DNA from: Chitinophaga pinensis
GTDB taxonomy: Bacteria > Bacteroidota > Bacteroidia > Flavobacteriales > Flavobacteriaceae
Direction: 5' to 3'
Length of the DNA: 64,000 bases
NCBI GenBank assembly: GCA_945873505.1
Contig: CAMCDQ010000002.1
Coordinates: forward strand, 1-64,000
Below, in pieces: positions 35,930-45,380 of this stretch. Positions within the stretch are counted from its first letter, which is position 1; the number at the start of each line of letters is the position of its first letter. The notes beneath the pieces were generated by a model. The model saw nothing but the letters and a program-made list of their open reading frames with translations, had not been told where the DNA came from and did no database searches. The position numbers were made by a program, and so were the translations under genes.

Positions 35930-37099
35930 TTACTTCCCTTTTCTTCTGTCTCGTTCCGCTTTAATCAACTTTAATTCTCTGCTTGTTTGTCCCGCAACAG
36001 AAGTATTTTCTTCAGCACGACGAATTAAATACGGCATCACATCACGAACGGGTCCAAAAGGCAAATATTTAGCATTATTATAACTATTTGCAGCCAAATT
36101 ATAACTGATATTATCGCTCATTCCGTACAATTGTCCAAACCAAATTCTTTGATCTTTTTTGTCAATGTTGCGATTTTGCATAAATTCCATCAATTTATAT
36201 GATGATAATTCGTTGTGAGTTCCAGCAAAAATTGACATTCTATCAATATTTTCAATCATATAATGTATGGCAGCGTCGTAATTTTCATCCGTAACTTCTT
36301 TCGATTCGCAAATGGGTGTTGGATAACCTTTTTCTTCGGCACGCAAATTTTCTTTTTCCATATACGCTCCACGAACTATTTTCATTCCAATATAAAAACC
36401 TTCAGAATTAGCTTGCTGGTGCAGATTTTTTAAATAATCCAAACGATCCCAACGGTACATTTGTAAGGTATTGAAAACTATCGCTTTATCTTTATTGTAC
36501 TTTTGCATCATTCGAGTAACCAAAGCATCAGCGGCATCTTGCATCCAACTTTCTTCAGCATCAATTAATAACGGTACATTTTTGGTATGTGCTTCACTAC
36601 AAACCAAATCAAAACGGGCTTCTACCCTATTCCATTCCGCAATTTCATCTGAAGTTAATTCTGATTTATTTCCAACTTTTTCATACAAATCCAATCTTCC
36701 AAAACCAGTTGGTTTAAAAACTGCAAAAGGAATTGCCTGGCGCTCTTTGGCAAATTCAATCGTTTTTAAAGTCATTTTCAATGCTGCATCAAACTGCTCT
36801 TCCTCTTCTTTTCCTTCCACAGAATAATCTAAAACAGAAGAAACCCCTTTTGTATACATTTTGTCAACCACCGAAAGGCAATCCATTTCATTCACACCAC
36901 CACAAAAATGATCAAAAACAGTCGCTCGAATCAAGCCCTCAACTGGTAAGTGAGCTTTTATAGCAAAATTGGTAACAGCAGTTCCAATGCGAACTAACGG
37001 CTGATTATCAATCATTTTAAAAAGAAAATAAGCTCTATCGAGTTCCGTATCACTTTTTAAAGAAAACGCAATTTCTGTATTGTTGAATATTTTTTCCAT
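35930..37099 (-). CDS. Proline dehydrogenase (PutA/PRODH family)
   Basis: A 389-residue FAD-dependent TIM-barrel enzyme that oxidises proline to pyrroline-5-carboxylate. Motifs are FAVFKPTGFGR, LLIDAEESWMQDA, VFNTLQMYRWDRL, GMKIVRGAYMEKE and the C-terminal PYLIRRAEENTSVAGQ. It is the single-domain eukaryotic-like form, not fused to P5C dehydrogenase. I chose MEKIFNN at 37099; an ATG at 37108 adds three residues but would leave almost no leader after the -7 box at 37127-37120. Confidence 0.92.
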   Translation of the reverse strand: MEKIFNNTEIAFSLKSDTELDRAYFLFKMIDNQPLVRIGTAVTNFAIKAHLPVEGLIRATVFDHFCGGVNEMDCLSVVDKMYTKGVSSVLDYSVEGKEEEEQFDAALKMTLKTIEFAKERQAIPFAVFKPTGFGRLDLYEKVGNKSELTSDEIAEWNRVEARFDLVCSEAHTKNVPLLIDAEESWMQDAADALVTRMMQKYNKDKAIVFNTLQMYRWDRLDYLKNLHQQANSEGFYIGMKIVRGAYMEKENLRAEEKGYPTPICESKEVTDENYDAAIHYMIENIDRMSIFAGTHNELSSYKLMEFMQNRNIDKKDQRIWFGQLYGMSDNISYNLAANSYNNAKYLPFGPVRDVMPYLIRRAEENTSVAGQTSRELKLIKAERDRRKGK

Positions 37100-37119
37100 T
37101 TGAATCATAAATAATTATG

Positions 37120-37146
37120 CAAATATAAGCACACAATGCAGATTTT
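37120..37146 (-). promoter_or_regulatory. -7 promoter element of proline dehydrogenase
   Basis: The minus strand reads TATATTTG (37127-37120), with a TTTTTG stretch about 23 bases upstream as a possible -33. It lies in the short divergent region shared with aroB. Confidence 0.6.
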
Positions 37147-37204
37147 TAATCAAAAATTACCTTATTTTGCAGTATTAAATGTAATACAATTCATATCCTT
37201 AAAT

Positions 37205-38272
37205 ATGCAACCAATTCAAGCAAATGGCTATTCCGTAATTTTCAATGAAGATGGCTACAAAGTACTCAATAATCACATTTCTGGAAAAAATTATTCCAAT
37301 ATATTTATAATTGTAGATAGCAATTCCAATGAAGTTTGTTTGCCAAAATTACTACCTTATATAGCCACAGAACTTACCATTGAAATCATCGAATTTGAAG
37401 CCGGCGAAAGCAATAAAAACATAGAAACGTGTATTCAAATTTGGAACGTTTTAACAGATTTAAACGCTGACAGAAAAAGTTTAATTATCAATTTAGGCGG
37501 TGGCGTAGTTACTGATTTAGGCGGTTTTGTGGCATCAACATTCAAACGTGGAATCGATTTTATAAACATCCCAACCACATTGTTATCAATGGTTGATGCC
37601 TCTGTTGGTGGAAAAACTGGCGTTGATTTAGGTAATTTAAAAAACCAAATCGGTGTAATAAATATTCCAAATATGGTTCTAATTGACACCACTTATTTGG
37701 ATACGCTTTCGCAAAGGGAAATGCGTTCCGGATTGGCTGAAGTGCTGAAACACGGATTGATATTTGATAAAAAATATTGGAAACAGTTTTTAGATTTATC
37801 AAAATTAGATTTCGCCGATTTCGATACTATAATATACGATTCCATAAAAATTAAAAATGAAATTGTGATGCAAGATCCAACAGAACAAGGAATTCGAAAA
37901 GCATTGAATTTTGGACATACTTTGGGTCACGCCATTGAAAGTTATTTTTTGGAAAATGAAAATAAAAAAACCTTGTTACACGGCGAAGCAATTGCCGTTG
38001 GAATGCTATTGGAAAGTTATATTTCAATGCAAAAAAGCTTAATTTCTGCCGAGGAATATTCAGAAATTAAAACCACCATTACTTCCATTTATGAAGCCGT
38101 TACTTTTGAAGAAAATGACTTGAATCCAATTATAGAATTGCTTATTCACGACAAGAAAAATGAATACGGAACTATCAAATTTGTATTATTAGATGGGATT
38201 GGCAAATTCATTATGAATCAAGAAGTTGAAAATGAATTAATTACGGCTGCTTTTTTAGATTACAAATCTTAA
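37205..38272 (+). CDS. aroB: 3-dehydroquinate synthase AroB
   Basis: AroB converts DAHP to 3-dehydroquinate in the shikimate pathway, using NAD and a divalent metal. The 355-residue protein has the NAD-binding NLGGGVVTDLGGFVASTFKRG, DASVGGKTGVDL, and the metal ligands in SGLAEVLKHG and LNFGHTLGHAIES plus LHGEAIAVGM. I chose the ATG at 37205, which gives the family N-terminus; the open frame upstream adds 23 non-family residues. It is divergent from proline dehydrogenase. Confidence 0.96.
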   Translation: MQPIQANGYSVIFNEDGYKVLNNHISGKNYSNIFIIVDSNSNEVCLPKLLPYIATELTIEIIEFEAGESNKNIETCIQIWNVLTDLNADRKSLIINLGGGVVTDLGGFVASTFKRGIDFINIPTTLLSMVDASVGGKTGVDLGNLKNQIGVINIPNMVLIDTTYLDTLSQREMRSGLAEVLKHGLIFDKKYWKQFLDLSKLDFADFDTIIYDSIKIKNEIVMQDPTEQGIRKALNFGHTLGHAIESYFLENENKKTLLHGEAIAVGMLLESYISMQKSLISAEEYSEIKTTITSIYEAVTFEENDLNPIIELLIHDKKNEYGTIKFVLLDGIGKFIMNQEVENELITAAFLDYKS

Positions 38273-38289
38273 AAAATAAATCCTTTTGA

Positions 38290-38322
38290 TTGTAAATCAG
38301 ATATAATATTTTTTTACATTTG
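38290..38322 (+). promoter_or_regulatory. Promoter of the small ORF / arginine decarboxylase transcript
   Basis: TTG (38290-38292), a 22-base spacer and TACATTTG (38315-38322) match the consensus. The start would fall at or just before the ATG at 38328, giving an almost leaderless small reading frame. Confidence 0.65.
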
Positions 38323-38327
38323 TGTCG

Positions 38328-38507
38328 ATGAATAAAAACCAAAATACAAACAACTTTTCTTTTACAAAAAATGAGACAAATAAGGCTTTTAAAGCACTAT
38401 TGAATCGTTATTTTGCGATAAATGGGTTGCTGAATTTTGATAAATTGCGACATTCCATTATATATGATGATAAACTGCAAATCATCTATGCAAATATTCG
38501 AGTTTGA
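38328..38507 (+). CDS. Small hypothetical protein upstream of arginine decarboxylase
   Basis: A 59-residue reading frame (MNKNQNTNNFSFTKNE...), Asn-rich at the start and with a more hydrophobic second half (LLNRYFAINGLLNFDKLRHSII). It directly follows a good promoter and ends 56 bases before the arginine decarboxylase ATG. I do not recognise a family. It may be a real small protein, an upstream ORF that tunes speA, or a chance frame in the 5' UTR. Confidence 0.35.
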   Translation: MNKNQNTNNFSFTKNETNKAFKALLNRYFAINGLLNFDKLRHSIIYDDKLQIIYANIRV

Positions 38508-38563
38508 AGATTAGATAAACTAAATAAATATATTTTTTTTTAATCTAATTTACTACTATCGAA

Positions 38564-39961
38564 ATGAATACAAAATATTCAGATTTAATAAATCAAAATT
38601 TTTATTTCCCGCAAGAAGAATTTACACTCAATAAAGACAACCTCCAATTTCACGAAATCGACTTGATGAGATTAGTTGAAAAATATGGAACGCCTTTAAA
38701 ATTCACGTATTTACCTCAAATTTCAAACAACATCAAAAGAGCCAAAAATTGGTTCAAAATTGCGATGGATAAGAATGACTTTAAGGGTAAATATTATTTT
38801 TGTTATTGCACGAAAAGTTCTCATTTTGAATACGTAATGAATGAGGCCTTTAAAAATAACATTCATATAGAAACGTCATCGGCATTTGACATCAATATTG
38901 TTGAAAATTTGATGCAATCTGGGAAAATTAATAAAAGTACGTATGTGATTTGTAATGGTTTCAAAAGAGACCAATACATTGAAAACATTGCACGTATCAT
39001 TAATAACGGACATAAAAATACGATTCCAATAATTGATAATTACGAAGAATTGGATTTGCTTCAAGCGCAAATAAAAGGGAAATTCAAAATTGGAATTAGA
39101 ATTGCAGCTGAAGAAGAACCGAAATTTGAATTTTATACGTCAAGATTAGGAATTGGATACAAAAATATTGTGCCCTTTTATAAAAAACAAATTCATGAAA
39201 ATAAGAAATTGGAACTTAAAATGTTGCACTTTTTTATCAATACAGGAATCAATGACAACGCCTATTATTGGAACGAATTAATTAAATGTATTAAGGTTTA
39301 TGTTGCTTTAAAAAAAGAATGTCCGAGTTTAGATAGCTTGAATGTGGGCGGTGGATTCCCAATTAAAAACTCCTTAGCTTTTGAATATGATTATCAATAC
39401 ATGATTGACGAAATTATCAATCAAATTAAGATTGCATGTGACGAAGCAGAAGTTGCTGTTCCTAATATTTTTACTGAATTTGGTTCTTTTACCGTTGGAG
39501 AAAGTGGCGGTGCTATTTATCAAATTTTGTATCAAAAACAGCAAAATGACAGAGAAAAATGGAACATGATTGATTCGTCTTTTATTACTACTTTACCTGA
39601 TACTTGGGCAATTAACAAGCGTTTCGTGATGCTAGCAATTAACCGTTGGAATGACACTTATGAAAGGGTTTTATTGGGAGGGATGACTTGCGATAGCGAT
39701 GATTATTATAACTCCGAACAAAATATGAATGCCATTTATTTGCCAAAATACAACAAAGAAAAACCTTTGTATATTGGATTTTTCAATACTGGCGCTTATC
39801 AAGAAACCATCGGTGGTTTTGGCGGATTGCATCACTGTTTGATTCCAGAACCAAAACATCTATTGATAGATCGTGATGAAAATGGAGAAATAACTACGAG
39901 TGTTTTTTCTGAACAACAAACATCTGATGACGTTTTAAAAATATTAGGTTACGATAAGTAA
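38564..39961 (+). CDS. Arginine decarboxylase (PLP, short fold-III form)
   Basis: A 465-residue PLP-dependent decarboxylase of the alanine-racemase fold. The PLP lysine is in YYFCYCTKSSHFEYV, the phosphate-binding glycines are in SLNVGGGFPIKNS, and the second active-site segment is LLGGMTCDSDDYY. Such short forms are annotated as arginine decarboxylases in Bacteroidota; arginine gives agmatine for polyamine synthesis. A deoxyhypusine-synthase-like gene follows, fitting a polyamine role. Substrate is inferred from family and context. Confidence 0.85.
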   Translation: MNTKYSDLINQNFYFPQEEFTLNKDNLQFHEIDLMRLVEKYGTPLKFTYLPQISNNIKRAKNWFKIAMDKNDFKGKYYFCYCTKSSHFEYVMNEAFKNNIHIETSSAFDINIVENLMQSGKINKSTYVICNGFKRDQYIENIARIINNGHKNTIPIIDNYEELDLLQAQIKGKFKIGIRIAAEEEPKFEFYTSRLGIGYKNIVPFYKKQIHENKKLELKMLHFFINTGINDNAYYWNELIKCIKVYVALKKECPSLDSLNVGGGFPIKNSLAFEYDYQYMIDEIINQIKIACDEAEVAVPNIFTEFGSFTVGESGGAIYQILYQKQQNDREKWNMIDSSFITTLPDTWAINKRFVMLAINRWNDTYERVLLGGMTCDSDDYYNSEQNMNAIYLPKYNKEKPLYIGFFNTGAYQETIGGFGGLHHCLIPEPKHLLIDRDENGEITTSVFSEQQTSDDVLKILGYDK

Positions 39962-40197
39962 TAATGTATTTCGACTGTAGTATTTCATAAAATCACATCG
40001 AGTATTGATTAATATATATAATCGTATTTTAAGTTTCATCATGAAATTCTTAAATAGTATTATAATATTGTAAGGCAATCATCATCATTTTAGTGAACTA
40101 AAAAATTATAAAAAAACTGTAAAAAAAATTGAATTTCAAATTGTATATGAAATATAAAATTTGTTAATTTGAATCGATTAAAACTTAAAAATTAAAA

Positions 40198-41169
40198 ATG
40201 AGCAAAGGACCTATTAGTCAGTTTATTGAGAAGTATTACCTGCATTTCAATTCTGCAACTGTTGTTGACGCAGCAAAAGCCTACGAGCAACAATTAGAAA
40301 AAGGTGCCAAAATGATGGTGACTTTGGCAGGCGCAATGAGTACTGCTGAAATAGGAAAGATTTTTGCAGAGATGATTCGAAAAGATAAAGTTCAAATTAT
40401 TTCTTGCACAGGAGCCAATCTTGAAGAAGATATTATGAATTTGGTTGCTCACTCTCATTATGAAAGAGTTCCGAATTACAGAGATTTGACACCTCAAGAA
40501 GAATGGGATTTGATGGAACGTGGACTAAACCGTGTAACAGATACTTGTATTCCTGAGCACGAGGCATTTAGACGTTTGCAAAAGCACATTTACAAAATTT
40601 GGAAAGATGCAGACGATAAAGGTGAACGTTATTTTCCTCACGAATTTATGTACAAAATGTTGCTTTCTGGTGTTCTTGAAGAATACTATGAAATAGATTT
40701 GAAAGACAGTTGGATGTATGCTGCGGCTGAAAAAAACCTTCCAATTATTGTTCCAGGTTGGGAAGATAGTACCATGGGGAATATTTTTGCTTCTTATGTT
40801 ATCAAAGGAGATTTGAAAGCATCTACTGTGAAATCAGGAATTGAATATATGATTTATCTTGCTGATTGGTATCCAAAAAATAGTGCCAATGGAATTGGTT
40901 TCTTCCAAATTGGTGGAGGAATTGCTGGCGATTTCCCTATTTGTGTTGTACCAATGTTATACCAAGATATGGAAATGCACGAAGTTCCGTTTTGGAGTTA
41001 CTTCTGTCAGATTTCAGACTCAACAACCAGTTATGGTTCTTATTCTGGAGCCGTTCCAAACGAAAAAATTACTTGGGGAAAATTAGACATTCACACTCCT
41101 AAGTTTATAATAGAATCGGATGCTACCATTGTAGTGCCATTAATTTTTGCTTATTTATTAGATTTATAA
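40198..41169 (+). CDS. Deoxyhypusine synthase-like protein (probable polyamine enzyme)
   Basis: A 323-residue homologue of eukaryotic/archaeal deoxyhypusine synthase, an NAD-dependent aminobutyl transferase. MMVTLAGAMSTAEIG and QIISCTGANLEED form NAD contacts, and the catalytic lysine is retained as Lys295 in KITWGKLD. Bacteria have no eIF5A, so the bacterial enzyme must act on a small amine; some homologues make homospermidine. Its place just downstream of arginine decarboxylase supports a polyamine function. The exact product is unknown. Confidence 0.85.
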   Translation: MSKGPISQFIEKYYLHFNSATVVDAAKAYEQQLEKGAKMMVTLAGAMSTAEIGKIFAEMIRKDKVQIISCTGANLEEDIMNLVAHSHYERVPNYRDLTPQEEWDLMERGLNRVTDTCIPEHEAFRRLQKHIYKIWKDADDKGERYFPHEFMYKMLLSGVLEEYYEIDLKDSWMYAAAEKNLPIIVPGWEDSTMGNIFASYVIKGDLKASTVKSGIEYMIYLADWYPKNSANGIGFFQIGGGIAGDFPICVVPMLYQDMEMHEVPFWSYFCQISDSTTSYGSYSGAVPNEKITWGKLDIHTPKFIIESDATIVVPLIFAYLLDL

Positions 41170-41179
41170 TAGAATTTTT

Positions 41180-41590
41180 ATGAAAAGAGTTATTGTTGAT
41201 TATTCCAAGCTAACCAATGAAATCTTGAACTTATTAGTTGAAAAATTTCCTGACGGATATGATGATTCGAATATTATCCGTTTTAAAAACTACAAAGACG
41301 AAGCAATAGAGGCCGTAGAAGTCAGGACTGACGATACTGTTTACTTGGTTAAAATTAGTACAAAATTGTCTGACAGACTTATTAACTTTGAAGATGATGA
41401 CGATGTTGTAGTTCCTTTAGATGTTATTAAAGTAATTGAGCTTGAAGATGAAAATGCCATAGATGATGAAGAAGAAGACGTAGATTTGACAAAAGATTCA
41501 GAAGATTCTAGTGATAGCAGTGATGACGACGATGTAGATCCAGAAGATATAGCAGACGAAGAATCGGATGACGATGATGATGAAGATTAA
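41180..41590 (+). CDS. Conserved-looking protein with acidic C-terminal tail
   Basis: A 136-residue protein with a folded N-terminal region (about 1-90: VDYSKLTNEILNLLVEKFPDG, then EAVEVRTDDTVYLVKIS) and an extremely acidic Asp/Glu/Ser tail (about residues 92-136). It begins 10 bases after the DHS-like gene and is followed by a terminator, so it is the last gene of that transcript. I do not recognise the family. Tails of this kind often bind basic proteins or block nucleic acid binding. Confidence 0.7.
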   Translation: MKRVIVDYSKLTNEILNLLVEKFPDGYDDSNIIRFKNYKDEAIEAVEVRTDDTVYLVKISTKLSDRLINFEDDDDVVVPLDVIKVIELEDENAIDDEEEDVDLTKDSEDSSDSSDDDDVDPEDIADEESDDDDDED

Positions 41591-41598
41591 ATACCTAT

Positions 41599-41626
41599 AA
41601 AAAGGAACTCAATTGAGTTCCTTTTT
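41599..41626. terminator. Bidirectional intrinsic terminator
   Basis: A perfect 12-bp stem AAAAAGGAACTC-AATT-GAGTTCCTTTTT lies between the convergent acidic-tailed protein and DinB-like genes. Confidence 0.9.
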
Positions 41627-41638
41627 ATATTAAAACAA

Positions 41639-42154
41639 TTACAAATACCTTTCGGCAAATATTTTTTGATGGTGTTTTTGATGACCAATAATTATAAAAC
41701 CAATTGCCCGAACCGAAACTTCATTATTGGAAGCTATTCCAATTTTAATAAGCTGTTCCTGAGAAAAACTATTAAAAAGTGACAACGTTGCTTGACGAAC
41801 AACCGCCAATTCAGTTAATAATCCTTGCAAATTTCTGTCATTTCCATTTGAATTATCTACATACTCATTTTCATTAAAACCCGGTAAAGGCGTTTTGTCA
41901 TTTCTTGAAATTCGTAACGCACGATAACTAAAAACACGTTCAGAATCAATCAAATGTTGGATAATTTCCTTAATTGTCCACTTCCCTACTTCATACCGAT
42001 AATCAAATTTGTCCATTGGAATATTTTGAACAAATTTGATAAATTCATGTAAGCAAATTTCTAATTCTTCAATTAATTCGACATCTTCAAGGGATTGAAT
42101 GTAGGATTTATAAAAATCAGCATATTCATTTATTGGCAATTGATTTGATTTCAT
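41639..42154 (-). CDS. DinB-like four-helix protein
   Basis: A 171-residue DinB/YfiT superfamily protein. Metal-ligand histidines are expected in WTIKEIIQHLIDSERVFSYR and in the C-terminal IIIGHQKHHQKIFAERYL; both segments are present. Members are metal-dependent and include thiol transferases; the function here is unknown. It lies 9 bases downstream of ppc and is probably cotranscribed. Confidence 0.82.
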   Translation of the reverse strand: MKSNQLPINEYADFYKSYIQSLEDVELIEELEICLHEFIKFVQNIPMDKFDYRYEVGKWTIKEIIQHLIDSERVFSYRALRISRNDKTPLPGFNENEYVDNSNGNDRNLQGLLTELAVVRQATLSLFNSFSQEQLIKIGIASNNEVSVRAIGFIIIGHQKHHQKIFAERYL

Positions 42155-42163
42155 ATTTGTTTT

Positions 42164-44749
42164 TTAAGCTGAATTTCTGCTTGCATTTGTATTTCCAAAA
42201 AGCGAACGCATTACAATTTTTTCATATACTTTGATAAGCGATTCGTTTGGATTTTTGCTCTTATTTTGCTCGTGAATTTTTGAAAGTGCATATTGTTGAA
42301 TCGTTAATAGCGGTTTTACAATAGCTTCACGCGTTTCAATAGACGCTTTCCCATCGGGATAATTTTCCATCAATTCTGTATGTCCAGCAATTTTCAATAA
42401 TAAGCGTTTGGTTTCAACGAATTCATCATAAATAATTTGCCAAAAGTCACCAAATTCAGGATCTTCTCTCATATACGCTGTCAATGGAAAAAAGGATTTC
42501 GCTAATGCCATCATACTATTTTCAAGAAGCGTTCTGAAAAATAAGGAAGTGTGGTACAAATTCTGAATTTCATCCCACTGATTAGTATCTTCAAAATGCT
42601 TTAAAGCCGAACCTACCCCAAAGAAACCAGGTACATTTTGTTTCAATTGACTCCAAGAACCTACAAATGGAATTGCACGTAAATCAGCAAAATCAAGTTT
42701 TTCAGACTTTCCTCTTTTTGAAGGACGACTTCCAATATTCGTTTTTGCATAATAATTCAACGTACTCATTTGCTCCAAATAAGGAATAAATTTAGGGTGG
42801 TTTTTGAAATCGGTGTATTTATTAAAACCGACTTCCGCTAATTCATCTAACATACTTTTTTCTGAAGATTTCAATAAATTTGAACCATCATCGAAAATTT
42901 TGTTGGTAACACCTGCGCTTAAAAGGTTCTCTAAATTATATCGACAAGAATCTAATGTTCCAAAATTGGAACTAATTGTTTGTCCTTGAACTGTAATTTG
43001 AATTTGTTCGTTTTCAATATTTGAACCCAAAGAAGCATAAAATTTATGTGTTTTTCCTCCTCCACGTGCTGGAGGCCCACCTCTACCATCAAAGAAAACT
43101 ACTTTAATTCCGTATTTTCTTGACATTGTAGTAATATTTTCTTTAGCCTTATAAATACTCCAATTTGCCATTAAATAGCCACCATCTTTCGTTCCGTCAG
43201 AAAAACCCAACATAACGGTCTGCTTATTCCCTCTGTTTTTAATGTGATTTAAATAGGTTTCATTGGTATACAACTGCTCCATAATAAGATGTGCTTTTTG
43301 TAAATCGTCTATTACTTCAAAAAGTGGAATAATATCTACCGATGGATTTTCCCAATTGCACAAACGGAAAAGTGCAAAAGTTTCCATGATCTGAATAGCA
43401 CTTTCACAATTACTAATAATGTAACGATTGCTTCCAAACTCTCCATTTTGCTCTTGAATGGATTTCATCGCATAAATAGAAGCCAACGTAGATTTAGTCA
43501 TTTCATCAGAATAATCATCTGGATTTAAATTGCTTTTCAAATGAGAAACAATTGCCATTTTCTCATTTTCTGATGCTCCTAAATAATTAAACAACTCTGG
43601 TAATTTGTCATTTTTAGTTGTATTTTCTATAATATTATTAATGACACTGTTGTGAATTTTACTATTTTGACGAATATCTAACGAGGCAAAGTGAAAACCG
43701 AAATGCGTAACTTTATTCAACAACGAATTCAAATCGTCTAAATACAACGATTGGTGTTGCTCGATTACAATGGTCTTAATTTGATGTAATTTGGCTTTAA
43801 ACTCTTCTAAAGTAATGTAAATTTCACCTTGTGAATAAAATACAGAACGGTAAATTTTTACTTCAAGTTCAGCTATTAAAGTATCTACATTAGAAAATGT
43901 TAGCTTTCTTTTTAATTTTCTAATATCGTTATAATAACACTTCAAAATTGATGTCCGAAGCCTTTCCGCTACTTTCAATGAAATTGGTGTGGTTACAAAT
44001 GGATTTCCATCTCTATCTCCTCCAGGCCAAAAACCTAAATTAAAAATAGGATTGTTCATTTCATTTCCTTGGAAGATATTTTTTTGTAAATACAATATCA
44101 TTTCCCCAATAGTTTCGTAAAAAACATTTTCTAGGTACCAAATCAAACTTACGGCTTCGTCAAAAGGAGTTGGTTTTTCAGTTTTAATGAATGGTGTTTT
44201 CCCTAATTGAGACAGCAATTCTTTAATTTTAAGCAAATCATCTTCTCGAATGGCATCTGTTAAATCGGTGATAATTCCTAAAACCGTTCCCGGATAAAAC
44301 TGTGTTGGATGCGCTGTTAATACGGGTCTAACATTAAAGTTTGTAAGAAATTCTTTTAAGTCATTTGTTTTATCTTTTTCTTCTGCCATTTCTTTAATAT
44401 CCCGCAAAGAACCTCTTCCTTCCAAATTATTTACTACTGGAAAAGCGGCATCTTCAATGGCGTCGAAGAGTACGATTTGTCTTTCAATGTATTGGATAAA
44501 CCGAAACATCAAATCTATTCGCTCTGATTCAGAAGCATTATCCATATATTTACCAGCAAAAAAATCTACAATTTGAATTGGAGTTTCTTGTTTTTTAAAG
44601 CCTTTTTCACATACTTCTGTAAATAATGGCAGCATAACGCCTGTATTATCAATAGCATCAAAAGGTAATGTTAAAAAAACACTATTATAAACGTGGAATT
44701 TTGAAAGTACATTCTGATTGAAACGTTCAATTTTTGGAAGTGTGTACAT
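42164..44749 (-). CDS. ppc: Phosphoenolpyruvate carboxylase
   Basis: PEP carboxylase adds bicarbonate to PEP to form oxaloacetate, replenishing the TCA cycle. The 861-residue protein has the catalytic-His motif VLTAHPTQFYPGT, FWPGGDRDGNPFVT, LGFSDGTKDGGY and the mobile loop FFDGRGGPPARGGG. The C-terminus ends ASRNSA rather than the common QNTG, a small deviation at a normally conserved end that contributes to the active site. Confidence 0.95.
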   Translation of the reverse strand: MYTLPKIERFNQNVLSKFHVYNSVFLTLPFDAIDNTGVMLPLFTEVCEKGFKKQETPIQIVDFFAGKYMDNASESERIDLMFRFIQYIERQIVLFDAIEDAAFPVVNNLEGRGSLRDIKEMAEEKDKTNDLKEFLTNFNVRPVLTAHPTQFYPGTVLGIITDLTDAIREDDLLKIKELLSQLGKTPFIKTEKPTPFDEAVSLIWYLENVFYETIGEMILYLQKNIFQGNEMNNPIFNLGFWPGGDRDGNPFVTTPISLKVAERLRTSILKCYYNDIRKLKRKLTFSNVDTLIAELEVKIYRSVFYSQGEIYITLEEFKAKLHQIKTIVIEQHQSLYLDDLNSLLNKVTHFGFHFASLDIRQNSKIHNSVINNIIENTTKNDKLPELFNYLGASENEKMAIVSHLKSNLNPDDYSDEMTKSTLASIYAMKSIQEQNGEFGSNRYIISNCESAIQIMETFALFRLCNWENPSVDIIPLFEVIDDLQKAHLIMEQLYTNETYLNHIKNRGNKQTVMLGFSDGTKDGGYLMANWSIYKAKENITTMSRKYGIKVVFFDGRGGPPARGGGKTHKFYASLGSNIENEQIQITVQGQTISSNFGTLDSCRYNLENLLSAGVTNKIFDDGSNLLKSSEKSMLDELAEVGFNKYTDFKNHPKFIPYLEQMSTLNYYAKTNIGSRPSKRGKSEKLDFADLRAIPFVGSWSQLKQNVPGFFGVGSALKHFEDTNQWDEIQNLYHTSLFFRTLLENSMMALAKSFFPLTAYMREDPEFGDFWQIIYDEFVETKRLLLKIAGHTELMENYPDGKASIETREAIVKPLLTIQQYALSKIHEQNKSKNPNESLIKVYEKIVMRSLFGNTNASRNSA

Positions 44750-44785
44750 TAGTGGTAAGTTGTTGTTGTTGTTAAAAAATAATCA

Positions 44786-44813
44786 TAAAAAAACCCCAAG
44801 AATTCACTTGAGG
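44786..44813 (-). terminator. Intrinsic terminator downstream of the Lrp-type gene
   Basis: On the minus strand CCTCAAG-TGAATT-CTTGGGG (7 bp) is followed by seven T residues. It separates the Lrp gene from ppc. Confidence 0.8.
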
Positions 44814-44838
44814 CTTAATAAAATATAAACTTTATAAC

Positions 44839-45318
44839 CTACAAGTTTTTGAAAATCGTATGCATTAAACGTTTTTTATCATTCAAGCTTTCGTCAAGCG
44901 AAATCATAGTTTCAGTTCTATAAACTCCTTCTATATCATCAACCATAAAAATTACGTCCTTAGCGTGCTTAGTATCTTTAGCTCTAATTTTACAGAAAAT
45001 ATTGAATTTACCTGTAGTTATATGCGCAACAGTTACAAAAGGAATTTCATTAATACGCTCTAAAACAAATTTTGTTTGCGATGTATTGTTAAGAAAAACA
45101 CCAACGTACGCGATAAAAGAATATCCTAATTTTTCATAATCTAAAGTCAATGAAGAACCCATAATAATCCCAGCTTCCTCCATTTTTTTGACCCTAACAT
45201 GAACAGTTCCTGCAGAAATCAATAATTTCTTAGCAATATCTGTAAACGGAACTCTTGTATTGTCAATCAACATATCTAAAATTTGGTGATCTACTTCATC
45301 TAAACGAAACTTGCTCAT
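44839..45318 (-). CDS. Lrp/AsnC-family transcriptional regulator
   Basis: A 159-residue feast/famine regulator. The N-terminal helix-turn-helix spans about 6-55 (DEVDHQILDMLIDNTRVPFTDIAKKLLISAGTVHVRVKKMEE) and the C-terminal RAM ligand-binding domain about 70-155 (VAHITTGKFNIFCKIRAKD). Such proteins respond to amino acids. It is transcribed alone with its own terminator, between ppc and the M14 carboxypeptidase. Confidence 0.94.
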   Translation of the reverse strand: MSKFRLDEVDHQILDMLIDNTRVPFTDIAKKLLISAGTVHVRVKKMEEAGIIMGSSLTLDYEKLGYSFIAYVGVFLNNTSQTKFVLERINEIPFVTVAHITTGKFNIFCKIRAKDTKHAKDVIFMVDDIEGVYRTETMISLDESLNDKKRLMHTIFKNL

Positions 45319-45380
45319 AATTGGAAAGTTTTAAAATTGAACTATTAAAATTAATTATTATTAAAAAAAATCAAAAAAGA

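Noticed and set aside
37136..37204. N-terminal extension of AroB
   Set aside because: The added residues are not part of the AroB family and cover the divergent promoter region; the ATG at 37205 gives the normal start.
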